Translations under genes and position numbers: made by a program
Assembly: GCA_025363355.1 (NCBI GenBank)
Contig: JANYEB010000037.1
Span: 1-64,000, forward strand
Direction of reading: 5' to 3'
DNA from: Chitinophagaceae bacterium
Lineage (GTDB): Bacteria > Bacteroidota > Bacteroidia > Chitinophagales > Chitinophagaceae
DNA: 64,000 nt
Notes under the pieces: model-generated
The model's input: the letters and a program-made list of their open reading frames with translations, nothing else
Database searches by the model: none
What the model was told of the DNA's origin: nothing
In this document: positions 30,628 through 38,863 of the stretch, piece by piece
How positions within the stretch are numbered: position 1 is the stretch's first letter
Layout of the letters: each line of letters opens with the position of its first letter

Positions 30628-30912
30628 ATGTTTAAGTATTTGTATTCAAAACTATTAATTGGGTTGATTGCTGTTATTTGTTTATGCACTTCTTGTTAAA
30701 ACAATAATTCCTACACAGATAAACGCTATAAAGCAAGGGTTGATAGTGTTTAGGAACCCATTTTAAAACATTATACAGAAACTTTTTATTTTACTAATAG
30801 CTTAAGAATAATTGATTCTATCTATATCTATAGTAAAGAAAAACATAAAACTATCTTAGATGTTATCATTTTCATTTTCTTAACATTTAAATACTATTTT
30901 ATAAATAGATAA
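30628..30912 (+). pseudogene. Probable decayed small lipoprotein gene with two in-frame stops
   Basis: In-frame reading: MFKYLYSKLLIGLIAVICLCTSC*NNNSYTDKRYKARVDSV*EPILKHYTETFYFTNSLRIIDSIYIYSKEKHKTI... Stops at 30697-30699 (TAA) and 30751-30753 (TAG). Confidence 0.6.
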
Positions 30913-30928
30913 CATATCAACTTTAAAA

Positions 30929-32989
30929 ATGAGAGTTTTAATATTTAATCTAATTTTCTGCTTCACTTTTATTTCACTTAAAACGGATGCACAGAATAAT
31001 GAACAAATAAGTCAACTTGCAAGAGATTCTATTGCATTTAATAAATTTTCAGATTCCTGTATAGCGAATAATGCAAAAGATTATTTAATTGAGGTTTACG
31101 ATAAATTAATCGTTGATGGTAAACTGGAAACACTACCATCACATCTTCGTTTTTTACAATCGCTATACGCCACTATGGATCATAATAACTACACACAAAA
31201 TAATTATTTTGTGTGTAGTTATATAGGCAGAATTATTTCTAAATATCATCTTGATGAAAACACACCCATCAAATATTTTAACGAGTCAATAAACATTGCT
31301 GAACAACTTCCTAACAAATGCCTAGTGCCTCTAACCTATAAGTATTTAGCATCCTTTTATTCAGATGTTAGACATAATTTATTAAAAACTTATGAGTATA
31401 ACAATATGATGATAGCTTACTTTAAGCAAAATAAAATGAATGGCATTATTGATTGTGGTGTTGATGCCAATATTGGAGCATCGGTAATCAGCTTTTATTT
31501 AGAAGACTATAATAGAGGTATCGCTCAGTTAAACGAAAGTATTGCTATTGTAAAAAAACTGAATAAACCCAAACGACTATATGACCTTTATAAAAGACGA
31601 AGCTTTTATGAAATGGAACTTTTAAGGTATGATGATGTATTAAAAACAATTGATACTGCTGAAATAATTGTTCAAAACCTATCAAATAAACAACAACTTG
31701 GAAATTTTATTAATGCTATCAGATTTAATGTGTTTGCAAATCAAGGGAAGTATGAAGATGCTGCTGAATACTCTAAAGTTATTGATGCAGAACAATTAAA
31801 ACAAGACAATGATGATTATTTTGATTATATGAATAACGTAATTAAAATGAATATTTTTTTTAATCAATTTAAAGATGCAGAAGTTAATATTGAAGGTTAT
31901 TCATCTTTATTAAAGCCCTGGAATATTCAGCGTTGGAGAAAACTATATGAAACAAAATACTTATTAGCAAAAAAAACAAATGATTATCAAACGGCATTAA
32001 ATGCTTATGAAAAGTTTAGATATTACGATGATTCTGTACACAGACAAAAGCAGCATTTGGTTATTATGGATCAGCAAGTAAAATATGAAACAAAGGAAAA
32101 AGATAATTTGTTGAAAGTGGAAATCAACAACAATGCTATATACCGTTTAGTGGTCATTTGTATAAGCTTAATGGCTTGTATTATTATACTCTTGATTTAT
32201 ATAAACTTTAAAAGAAGTAAAAAAAGTGTGAAAAAGCTAACACTATTAAATAACACAGTTAACCAACAAAAAAATCAAGTAGAATTAGCATTAATACAAG
32301 TTGAAAAAGCCAATAAAGACAAGGATAGAATTTTAAATGTTGTGGCTCACGACCTACGAAATCCTATTGGTGCTATTGCTAATTTTTTAGACATTGCACA
32401 AGTTAAATATGAACATAGTGAAGAAGAGGAACAGATATTAAGAACCAGCCAACAAGCAGCAGTTCACTCACTAACATTAATCAATGATTTGCTAGAAGTG
32501 AACCAAATGCAGGAAGGCAATTTAGTAATCAATAAAACCCGGATTGATATTAAACAATTAGCAGAACAGTCTATAGAATACTTACGATATAAAGCCATTG
32601 CAAAACAACAAACTATTATTTTGCAAGCACCAGAGAAAAGTTATTATGTAAATGCAGATGCCGAAAAACTACAAAGAGTTATTTCCAATTTAATAGATAA
32701 TGCTGTTAAGTTTAGTTATATTGGCAAAGAGGTAATGGTAAATATTCATCAACAACAAGAGCAAGTTGAAATTAGCATTACAGATAATGGCGTTGGTATT
32801 CCACCAAACATCATAGAACAATTGTTTACAGCTTCCATCACCGTAAAAAGAAAAGGAACAAATAACGAAAAATCTAATGGATTAGGCTTATCAATTTGTA
32901 AACAAATAATAGAAGCACATAATGGAAAAATATTTGTTGAAAGTATTGAGGGAAAAGGTACTTGCTTTACTGTGCAATTACTTGTTTAA
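30929..32989 (+). CDS. TPR sensor histidine kinase (signal peptide, TPR sensor, TM, HisKA, HATPase_c)
   Basis: NVVAHDLRNPIGAIANFLD H-box, NLIDNAVKFS N-box, ITDNGVGIP and SNGLGLSICKQII G-boxes; N-terminal helical repeats and one TM before the kinase core. Confidence 0.92.
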   Translation: MRVLIFNLIFCFTFISLKTDAQNNEQISQLARDSIAFNKFSDSCIANNAKDYLIEVYDKLIVDGKLETLPSHLRFLQSLYATMDHNNYTQNNYFVCSYIGRIISKYHLDENTPIKYFNESINIAEQLPNKCLVPLTYKYLASFYSDVRHNLLKTYEYNNMMIAYFKQNKMNGIIDCGVDANIGASVISFYLEDYNRGIAQLNESIAIVKKLNKPKRLYDLYKRRSFYEMELLRYDDVLKTIDTAEIIVQNLSNKQQLGNFINAIRFNVFANQGKYEDAAEYSKVIDAEQLKQDNDDYFDYMNNVIKMNIFFNQFKDAEVNIEGYSSLLKPWNIQRWRKLYETKYLLAKKTNDYQTALNAYEKFRYYDDSVHRQKQHLVIMDQQVKYETKEKDNLLKVEINNNAIYRLVVICISLMACIIILLIYINFKRSKKSVKKLTLLNNTVNQQKNQVELALIQVEKANKDKDRILNVVAHDLRNPIGAIANFLDIAQVKYEHSEEEEQILRTSQQAAVHSLTLINDLLEVNQMQEGNLVINKTRIDIKQLAEQSIEYLRYKAIAKQQTIILQAPEKSYYVNADAEKLQRVISNLIDNAVKFSYIGKEVMVNIHQQQEQVEISITDNGVGIPPNIIEQLFTASITVKRKGTNNEKSNGLGLSICKQIIEAHNGKIFVESIEGKGTCFTVQLLV
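31185..31222. repeat. Perfect 38-bp palindrome within the histidine kinase CDS
   Basis: ATAACTACACACAAAATAA|TTATTTTGTGTGTAGTTAT; arms of 19 bp with no loop, checked base by base. Confidence 0.97.
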
Positions 32990-33031
32990 ATGAGTTGTCA
33001 ACCTTTTAAAGGTTAGCAATGCTAAAAAATA

Positions 33032-33784
33032 TTATCCCACTATATTCAATCTTTGCTTTACATCTTTTATGTAGGCTTTTGTAATAGCAATTTTTTTAAT
33101 TGGAGTTGCAATCTCATCTTCATCAATTTCGGTAATGCAACCTATTTGCACGGCTTCGCTTCTGTTTACTTGCAAAAAGGTATCTTGTAAATGTTTAGGC
33201 ACTTGAAACTTTAAAGTCATTGCCAAAGAGCTGCGAACATAGTGTTCTGATTTGTCTTGAAACATAAGCACAGTATAGTTATCGGCAGATGATAATAACA
33301 CTACATCTTTCCACTCCACTCGTTTTAATTTATTTCTTGTTTTAATGAAGAAGAAATCTGCTGCTAGATTTTGCTGCAACGAGCCAGTTTGTTTATTACT
33401 AAAATTTTGAATGGCAGTTTGAATGCAAGCAAACAAGGTTGCTGCATTTGGAGGTTTTACCAAATAAGCAGCAGGATTTGCTTTTATTGCTTCGGCAATA
33501 ATTGCAGTATCTGAAATGCCCGTTATAAAAATAAATGGCAAACGATACAAATTATTAATCATAGCTCCTATTTCAATGCCACTGCGGGTGCCATTCAAAT
33601 CAATATCTACCAGGGCTATGTCAAAATGTTCTTTATTTAAAAAACTAATAGCAGCTTCAAGTGTGTGTGCAATACCTTTTACAGTAAAGCCAAATTCTTT
33701 CAGCATCATGTTCATACTATCGGCTGTTATAGGGTCATCTTCTATTATTAACACTTGTATTTCTTGTAAACTTTCTTGTATCAT
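33032..33784 (-). CDS. LytTR-family response regulator (REC + LytTR); start placed at MIQESLQEIQ
   Basis: VLIIEDDPITADSMNMML, DIALVDIDLNGTRSG, PFIFITG, YLVKPPN (receiver), then FFIKTRNKLKRVEWKDVVLLSSADNYTVL...VRSSLAMTL...FLQVNRSEAV (LytTR). Confidence 0.92.
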   Translation of the reverse strand: MIQESLQEIQVLIIEDDPITADSMNMMLKEFGFTVKGIAHTLEAAISFLNKEHFDIALVDIDLNGTRSGIEIGAMINNLYRLPFIFITGISDTAIIAEAIKANPAAYLVKPPNAATLFACIQTAIQNFSNKQTGSLQQNLAADFFFIKTRNKLKRVEWKDVVLLSSADNYTVLMFQDKSEHYVRSSLAMTLKFQVPKHLQDTFLQVNRSEAVQIGCITEIDEDEIATPIKKIAITKAYIKDVKQRLNIVG

Positions 33785-33840
33785 TTGTGTTTTTTTAGAA
33801 ACTGCAAAGTACAGGCAATATAGCTGCCACCATTTTTTTT

Positions 33841-33903
33841 CATCTACAAAAAATGATGTTTCATCCACAAAAAAAGACTGTTCATCACCAAACATTAAAA
33901 AAT
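33841..33903. repeat. Direct repeat, three units at exact 21-bp spacing, upstream of the LytTR regulator; candidate LytTR operator
   Basis: Units begin at 33841 (CATCTACAAAAAATG), 33862 (CATCCACAAAAAAAG) and 33883 (CATCACCAAAC). The same unit occurs at 35174 and 35195. Confidence 0.75.
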
Positions 33904-34012
33904 AATAACTGGTTGTAGCAATTTTAACTTCTCATTAAAATTGTTAATTAATAGAGAGGTTAATTAACAGCCCCTTAAGGCGTAACTGCTTTAGGGGTTT
34001 TTTTTCAAAAAA

Positions 34013-34048
34013 AGAGTTGCCAACCTTCAAAAGGCTGGCAACTCTTTG
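34013..34048 (-). terminator. Intrinsic terminator of the hypothetical gene at 34065
   Basis: AAAGAGTTGCCAACCTT-caa-AAGGCTGGCAACTCTTT with an upstream A-tract (T-tract on - strand). Confidence 0.75.
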
Positions 34049-34064
34049 TAAAACGCTATATAAC

Positions 34065-34820
34065 TTATTTGCCTTCTTCTTTCTTTGGCTCTTCTTTTTT
34101 CTTAACAAGAGTTGCTACTATTAATTGTTTATATTGATCAATGGTGCTATTCATATTATCTATACAAGTTTTAATAGCAGTAGTATCTAAACCATCTGCT
34201 AATGCTGTACTATATCTTGAAGAAACAATATTAACTAAAGCATCGTAAGCAGTTTTTGCCTCTGGTCTTAATGCTGTAAAGCTTTTTACTTTTTTATCAT
34301 CGCTAATGCTGGTTGTTCTGTTTTTATATAAATCTATAAAGGCATTATTAGCCACTTCAATTTCATCAATCCATTCCACTCCGTCAATTACAGCAAGTGC
34401 AGCTATAAGGTCGTTTTTTGTTGTGCAATCTTTGGCAATAGTGCTAAGTGTTGCCGATTCTGCTGCATTATTTTCTCCTGCAATATCGCTACCAAAAGCT
34501 TTTAGGTAATTAAGTATAGCAGTGGCAGCATCCCTTTTTGCTTGCTTAGGATTTTTTTGTAGGGCTTTTAACCAAGCCACAAACCCCGATATAGCAATAT
34601 CTCTTCTTTTATCGGCTGCAATTAGTTTTTGAGTTTCTTCGTTGGCAGCTTCAATGGCAAGTGCTGTTTGCAAATCGGGTAGCAAACTGTTTAGTGCATC
34701 TCGTTCGGGTTTAATCTTGCTTTTTACAACATCTGTTTTGTTGGCAATGCCAATAATGAGGGTTAAAAACATAAAGAACTCTTTAGCCGTAAGATCTTTT
34801 GTTGAAATTTTGTGAATCAT
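34065..34820 (-). CDS. Hypothetical helical protein, possibly DUF6261-like; start trimmed to MIHKISTKDL
   Basis: Helix-rich ~250 aa with a C-terminal Lys/Glu tail (VKKKEEPKKEEGK); own terminator. Family name is from recall, not a search. Confidence 0.5.
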   Translation of the reverse strand: MIHKISTKDLTAKEFFMFLTLIIGIANKTDVVKSKIKPERDALNSLLPDLQTALAIEAANEETQKLIAADKRRDIAISGFVAWLKALQKNPKQAKRDAATAILNYLKAFGSDIAGENNAAESATLSTIAKDCTTKNDLIAALAVIDGVEWIDEIEVANNAFIDLYKNRTTSISDDKKVKSFTALRPEAKTAYDALVNIVSSRYSTALADGLDTTAIKTCIDNMNSTIDQYKQLIVATLVKKKEEPKKEEGK

Positions 34821-34912
34821 AACTTTTTGAATTTTAAGTGTGAAGAATGAATTTCGAAAATAAGACACCCTTTTTTCTTTTCAAAAAAATAAGTGTTAAA
34901 ATTTTCTAAACA

Positions 34913-35158
34913 TTATTTCAAACTGAAATTGAGCAAAAGAAGTTTCTGTGGCATTATTTCAAAGTGAAATTGGTCAAAAGAAGTTTCCGTGGGGTTATTT
35001 CAAACTGAAATTGGGTAAGAGAAGTTTCCGTGGTGTTATTTCAAAGTGAAATTGAGCAAAAGAAGTTTCTGTGGCATTATTTCAAAGTGAAATTGAGCAA
35101 AAGAAGTTTCTGTGGCATTATTTCAAAGTGAAATTGAATAAAAGAAGTTTCCTTAGCT
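34913..35158. repeat. Noncoding tandem array: 6 units of exactly 41 bp, each with a TTTCA-N3-TGAAA dyad
   Basis: Units start at 34913, 34954, 34995, 35036, 35077, 35118. Consensus TTATTTCAAAGTGAAATTGAGCAAAAGAAGTTTCTGTGGCA; units 4 and 5 are identical. Confidence 0.97.
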
Positions 35159-35173
35159 TAATGTTCAATTTCT

Positions 35174-35215
35174 CATCCACAAAAAAAGCTAGTTCATCCA
35201 CAAAAAAAGTGGGTT
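35174..35215. promoter_or_regulatory. Pair of 21-bp direct repeats upstream of the Cys-repeat T9SS protein; candidate LytTR operator
   Basis: CATCCACAAAAAAAGCTAGTT (35174) and CATCCACAAAAAAAGTGGGTT (35195); same 15-mer as in the promoter of the LytTR gene. Confidence 0.75.
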
Positions 35216-35284
35216 TAGTCCCAGTGTGGGTGTAAGAAATGTATTTTTCATTTTTTTTACATTCTTTAACCAAAACAAAAAAGT

Positions 35285-38200
35285 ATGAAAACAGAAATTA
35301 CTACACCAAAGCAAGTAAAAGCATCTTTACTAATTCTATTTTTATGTGGAATGTTTTTTAATGGTTTTTCACAGTCTTTAACTATAACCACACCCGATGC
35401 AACTTTTTGCGAAGGAGGGTATAGATATATTTACGCCAACTTTACCCCCCCAACTAATATACAAAATTATGTTGGTTATCAAATAACTGATATTAGATGG
35501 TATAAAAGTGGTCCTTACGGCACTACTTTAATACCTAGTAACCTCTACGGTTACCTCTCTTGTTATGCATACGAAACAGGGCGATATTATTGTCAAATTG
35601 ATTATAGTATTAAGACTTCATACCAATACGTAACAAGTACCTACTGCTGCCAATCTGGTCCATTTGGATCTTGCAAGAAATACTGTAATAATTATGCAAC
35701 AGGATACACAACTCAAAACTATTATCAACTTTGGTCGAATAACTCTTGCTATATAACAGTAAAACCTAAATCTTACACAACACAACACATTTCTATTTGT
35801 AGTAATGCTTTGCCATATAATTGGAATGGCTATTCTTTGTATAGCGAGGGTACCTATTATAAGACTCTATACAACTCAGTTGGCTGCGATAGTGTAGTAA
35901 CCTTGAATTTAAGCGTAGGAACTTCTGGTGCAACTTCTTACGATAGTGCTATTGTTTGCAGTAGTGGATTACCCTATAGTTGGAATGGATTGAGTCTTTC
36001 AACTGCTGGGGATTATTCACAAAACTTCACTTCTGCAAGTGGTTGTGACAGCATTGCTAACTTTAAATTAATTGTCAGTGCAGCTAACACATCATCAAAT
36101 TATGCTACTACCTGCAGCAGCTCTTTGCCATATTTATGGAATGGAATTAGTTGCGATAGTTCGGGGACTTACTCAAAAATATTTAATTCACCGGGTGGTT
36201 GCGATAGTGTAGCTGTTTTAAACCTAACCGTGCATCAAACAACATCATCTGTCACCAATATTCTTGCCTGCCAAAATGCAGTGCCGTTTTGGTGGAATAA
36301 TAAGCTTGTTAATGTAGGAAGCGATACTGTACATCTTACAAATGCTACTGGCTGCGATAGTATTGCAATTGTAAACGTTACTATTAAGCCTGTTGGCACT
36401 TCAACACGAACTGTTAATATTTGCCCTACGGGTTTGCCTTATGCCTGGAACAATAGCACTTATGGAACAGCAGGTGTATATACACAACTATTTACAACAA
36501 ATAGTGGCTGCGATAGTGTTGCTACCCTTAATTTAATTGTAAACACGCCAACTTCCTCAACAAATAATATAGGTATTTGTCAATCTGCATTGCCTTACAG
36601 TTGGAACGGTAATAGCTACACATCAGCAGGAACTTACAGTGTTCATTTAATAAATGCCAATGGATGCGATAGTGTAGCTACTCTAAATCTATATATTAAT
36701 AGCACAAGTAGTACCACACAAAGTATATTGGTTTGTCAAAGCAGTTTACCTTATTTATGGAATGGTAATAGTTATTCCACAGCTGGAACTTATATAGCAC
36801 ATTTAAACAACAGCAATGGATGTGATAGTTCTGTTACATTATACTTAAGCGTTTCATCTGCAGATTCATCTTCAACATCTGTAACAATCTGCCGTTCTCA
36901 ACTACCATACAGTTGGAATGGACTTGTATGCCAACAAGCGGGTAAATACCTAGTCCATTTGTCTACAAAAAAGGGTTGTGATAGTTTAGCATATTTAAAT
37001 CTAAATGTAATAGCACAAGTAAAAAAAGTCACTGTGCAATCATCTGTTTCTCCTAACGATTCGGTTTGTTTTTCAAAACCAATTACTTTCACTGCAATCC
37101 CAACAATTGACTCGTCATTATGTAACCTTTCAAATAATTTATTCTCATTCAACTGGAGGAAAAATAATACCGAAATTAGAATATCAAATACAGTAATCTA
37201 TTCTAGTTCCACCTATATAGATAGTATTTCTAAGGGGAATGACTCCATATTTATATACTTATTATCAACTGAATTGCCTGGCACTACAAACACTTATTGT
37301 ACAGATGGTGGGTTTCTTATTCGTAGCATCAATACAATTGTTACAAAAGTAAAAACACCTAAGGTAATGCCTGTTATAACTTTTCGACCTACTTATCCAT
37401 CATACGCTACAATTTTTGATTCAAAGACAGGAATTTTAGATCAAGGGTTAATTAGTCTTTGTTCTGTTAATGATTATTTAACTGCAGAATCTAATGTAAC
37501 GAATGGCATTTGGAGTGCTCAAGATACTAACTTAATTAAAATAACCACTTCAATAGTAAATAATAAGCAAACTGCAATTTTGAAAGCAACAGGTTTGAAT
37601 GGCGTTGCTAAAGTGTTATACAAGACCAATGATAATGGATGTTCAATTACGCTTACTGGAACAATTGCAATTGATACAATTAACCTACTAAACAATGCAA
37701 TTATTACAGGGCCTTCAGAAACTTGCTCTGGCACTATAGTACAGTACACATCTTCTGTGTCTGGTGGTTTATGGACAACCTATAACAGTGGTTTATATCT
37801 TCAGGGTACAGGTCGATATGGGGAGTTTAATGCTAAAATAGGATCAGCATTTTTACCTCAGAATGTTTATGCAAATACTTATATCGGTTATTATAAGGAT
37901 CATTACAATGCAACGGGATCTTGCCGTAGTTACATACAAAAAACTGTTAAAATTCATCCTGCACCTACTGCTTATCCAGTTATTAACGGTCCTTCTTCTA
38001 TTTGTGTTGGTTCAACAGCACAGTTCTCTAGTAATTTCCCTATAGGTTACTGGTCGTGTACTGGTGGAGCAACGGTAAATGGAGGAACTGGCGAGTTTAA
38101 AGCTGGAGCTGCAGGAGGCACTTATCTTTTATATAATGCTGTAGTGAATTCTATGGGATGCACTAATTCTACTACAAAGACAATTACAATCAACCCACTG

Positions 38201-38776
38201 CCAGCAGTACCATTAATATCTTTTGGCTCAAATGCTGGCAATCCGACAGCAGGAACAGGCTTATCTGGTCAATACTGTGTAGGTAAGAAGTTCACATTAG
38301 TAGGCAATCCAACTGGTGGACACTTTACGTTTACAAATACGGCCACAGCAATTATAGCAGATAGTTTGGTATCAGCTAACAATTGGTGGGGAACTGTGAA
38401 AATAGTAGGTGTAGGAACAGGTAATATAGTTTATACAGTTACGAATGCATCAGGTTGTTCAAACTTTAGATCTATGGTAGGAAAAGGAGTAGCTTGTGCA
38501 GGTAGAGGTGTAGACATCAACAGTGATGCTACTAAACCAGTATTTGACTTTACAATGTATCCAAATCCTGCAAAAGGGTATATCAACTTAAATGTTGAAA
38601 CCTTAGTTGGTGCTGGAAGTATTGTAGTTACAGACTTATATGGCAAAACAGTTAAGTCTCAACCTTTGAGTATGGGAACAAACACAGTAGATATTGCTAA
38701 TCTAAGTAAAGGGTTTTACTTGGTAAGTACGATTACAAGCGAAGGAAAAACAACTAAGAAATTAGTGGTGGAATAA
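35285..38776 (+). CDS. Large secreted T9SS cargo protein with 8 Cys-containing ~50-aa repeats and type-A sorting domain
   Basis: Signal peptide (LLILFLCGMFFNGFSQS). Repeats of form C-x4-LPYxWNG...GTY...GCDSVATLNLxV. C-terminal MYPNPAKGYINLNVE...VTDLYGKTV...LSKGFYLVSTITSEGKTTKKLVVE. Confidence 0.92.
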   Translation: MKTEITTPKQVKASLLILFLCGMFFNGFSQSLTITTPDATFCEGGYRYIYANFTPPTNIQNYVGYQITDIRWYKSGPYGTTLIPSNLYGYLSCYAYETGRYYCQIDYSIKTSYQYVTSTYCCQSGPFGSCKKYCNNYATGYTTQNYYQLWSNNSCYITVKPKSYTTQHISICSNALPYNWNGYSLYSEGTYYKTLYNSVGCDSVVTLNLSVGTSGATSYDSAIVCSSGLPYSWNGLSLSTAGDYSQNFTSASGCDSIANFKLIVSAANTSSNYATTCSSSLPYLWNGISCDSSGTYSKIFNSPGGCDSVAVLNLTVHQTTSSVTNILACQNAVPFWWNNKLVNVGSDTVHLTNATGCDSIAIVNVTIKPVGTSTRTVNICPTGLPYAWNNSTYGTAGVYTQLFTTNSGCDSVATLNLIVNTPTSSTNNIGICQSALPYSWNGNSYTSAGTYSVHLINANGCDSVATLNLYINSTSSTTQSILVCQSSLPYLWNGNSYSTAGTYIAHLNNSNGCDSSVTLYLSVSSADSSSTSVTICRSQLPYSWNGLVCQQAGKYLVHLSTKKGCDSLAYLNLNVIAQVKKVTVQSSVSPNDSVCFSKPITFTAIPTIDSSLCNLSNNLFSFNWRKNNTEIRISNTVIYSSSTYIDSISKGNDSIFIYLLSTELPGTTNTYCTDGGFLIRSINTIVTKVKTPKVMPVITFRPTYPSYATIFDSKTGILDQGLISLCSVNDYLTAESNVTNGIWSAQDTNLIKITTSIVNNKQTAILKATGLNGVAKVLYKTNDNGCSITLTGTIAIDTINLLNNAIITGPSETCSGTIVQYTSSVSGGLWTTYNSGLYLQGTGRYGEFNAKIGSAFLPQNVYANTYIGYYKDHYNATGSCRSYIQKTVKIHPAPTAYPVINGPSSICVGSTAQFSSNFPIGYWSCTGGATVNGGTGEFKAGAAGGTYLLYNAVVNSMGCTNSTTKTITINPLPAVPLISFGSNAGNPTAGTGLSGQYCVGKKFTLVGNPTGGHFTFTNTATAIIADSLVSANNWWGTVKIVGVGTGNIVYTVTNASGCSNFRSMVGKGVACAGRGVDINSDATKPVFDFTMYPNPAKGYINLNVETLVGAGSIVVTDLYGKTVKSQPLSMGTNTVDIANLSKGFYLVSTITSEGKTTKKLVVE

Positions 38777-38810
38777 TTAACTAATATCACTAGGTTATTA
38801 GTTAATCAAC

Positions 38811-38846
38811 AAACGCCCTTGAAGCACATTGCTTCAAGGGCGTTTT
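38811..38846. terminator. Bidirectional intrinsic terminator between T9SS cargo gene and dienelactone hydrolase
   Basis: AAACGCCCTTGAAGC-acatt-GCTTCAAGGGCGTTT. Confidence 0.85.
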
Positions 38847-38863
38847 ATATTTAATGTTATTTT

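Noticed and set aside
33785-33895. Extended N-terminus (MFGDEQSFFVDETSFFVDEKKWW) of the LytTR regulator
   Set aside because: It is the translation of the 21-bp operator-like repeats, also found in a noncoding promoter; a normal receiver domain starts at MIQESLQEIQ.
34913-35158. 41-bp array as a CRISPR array
   Set aside because: Units are contiguous with no unique spacers, and no cas genes are in the window.
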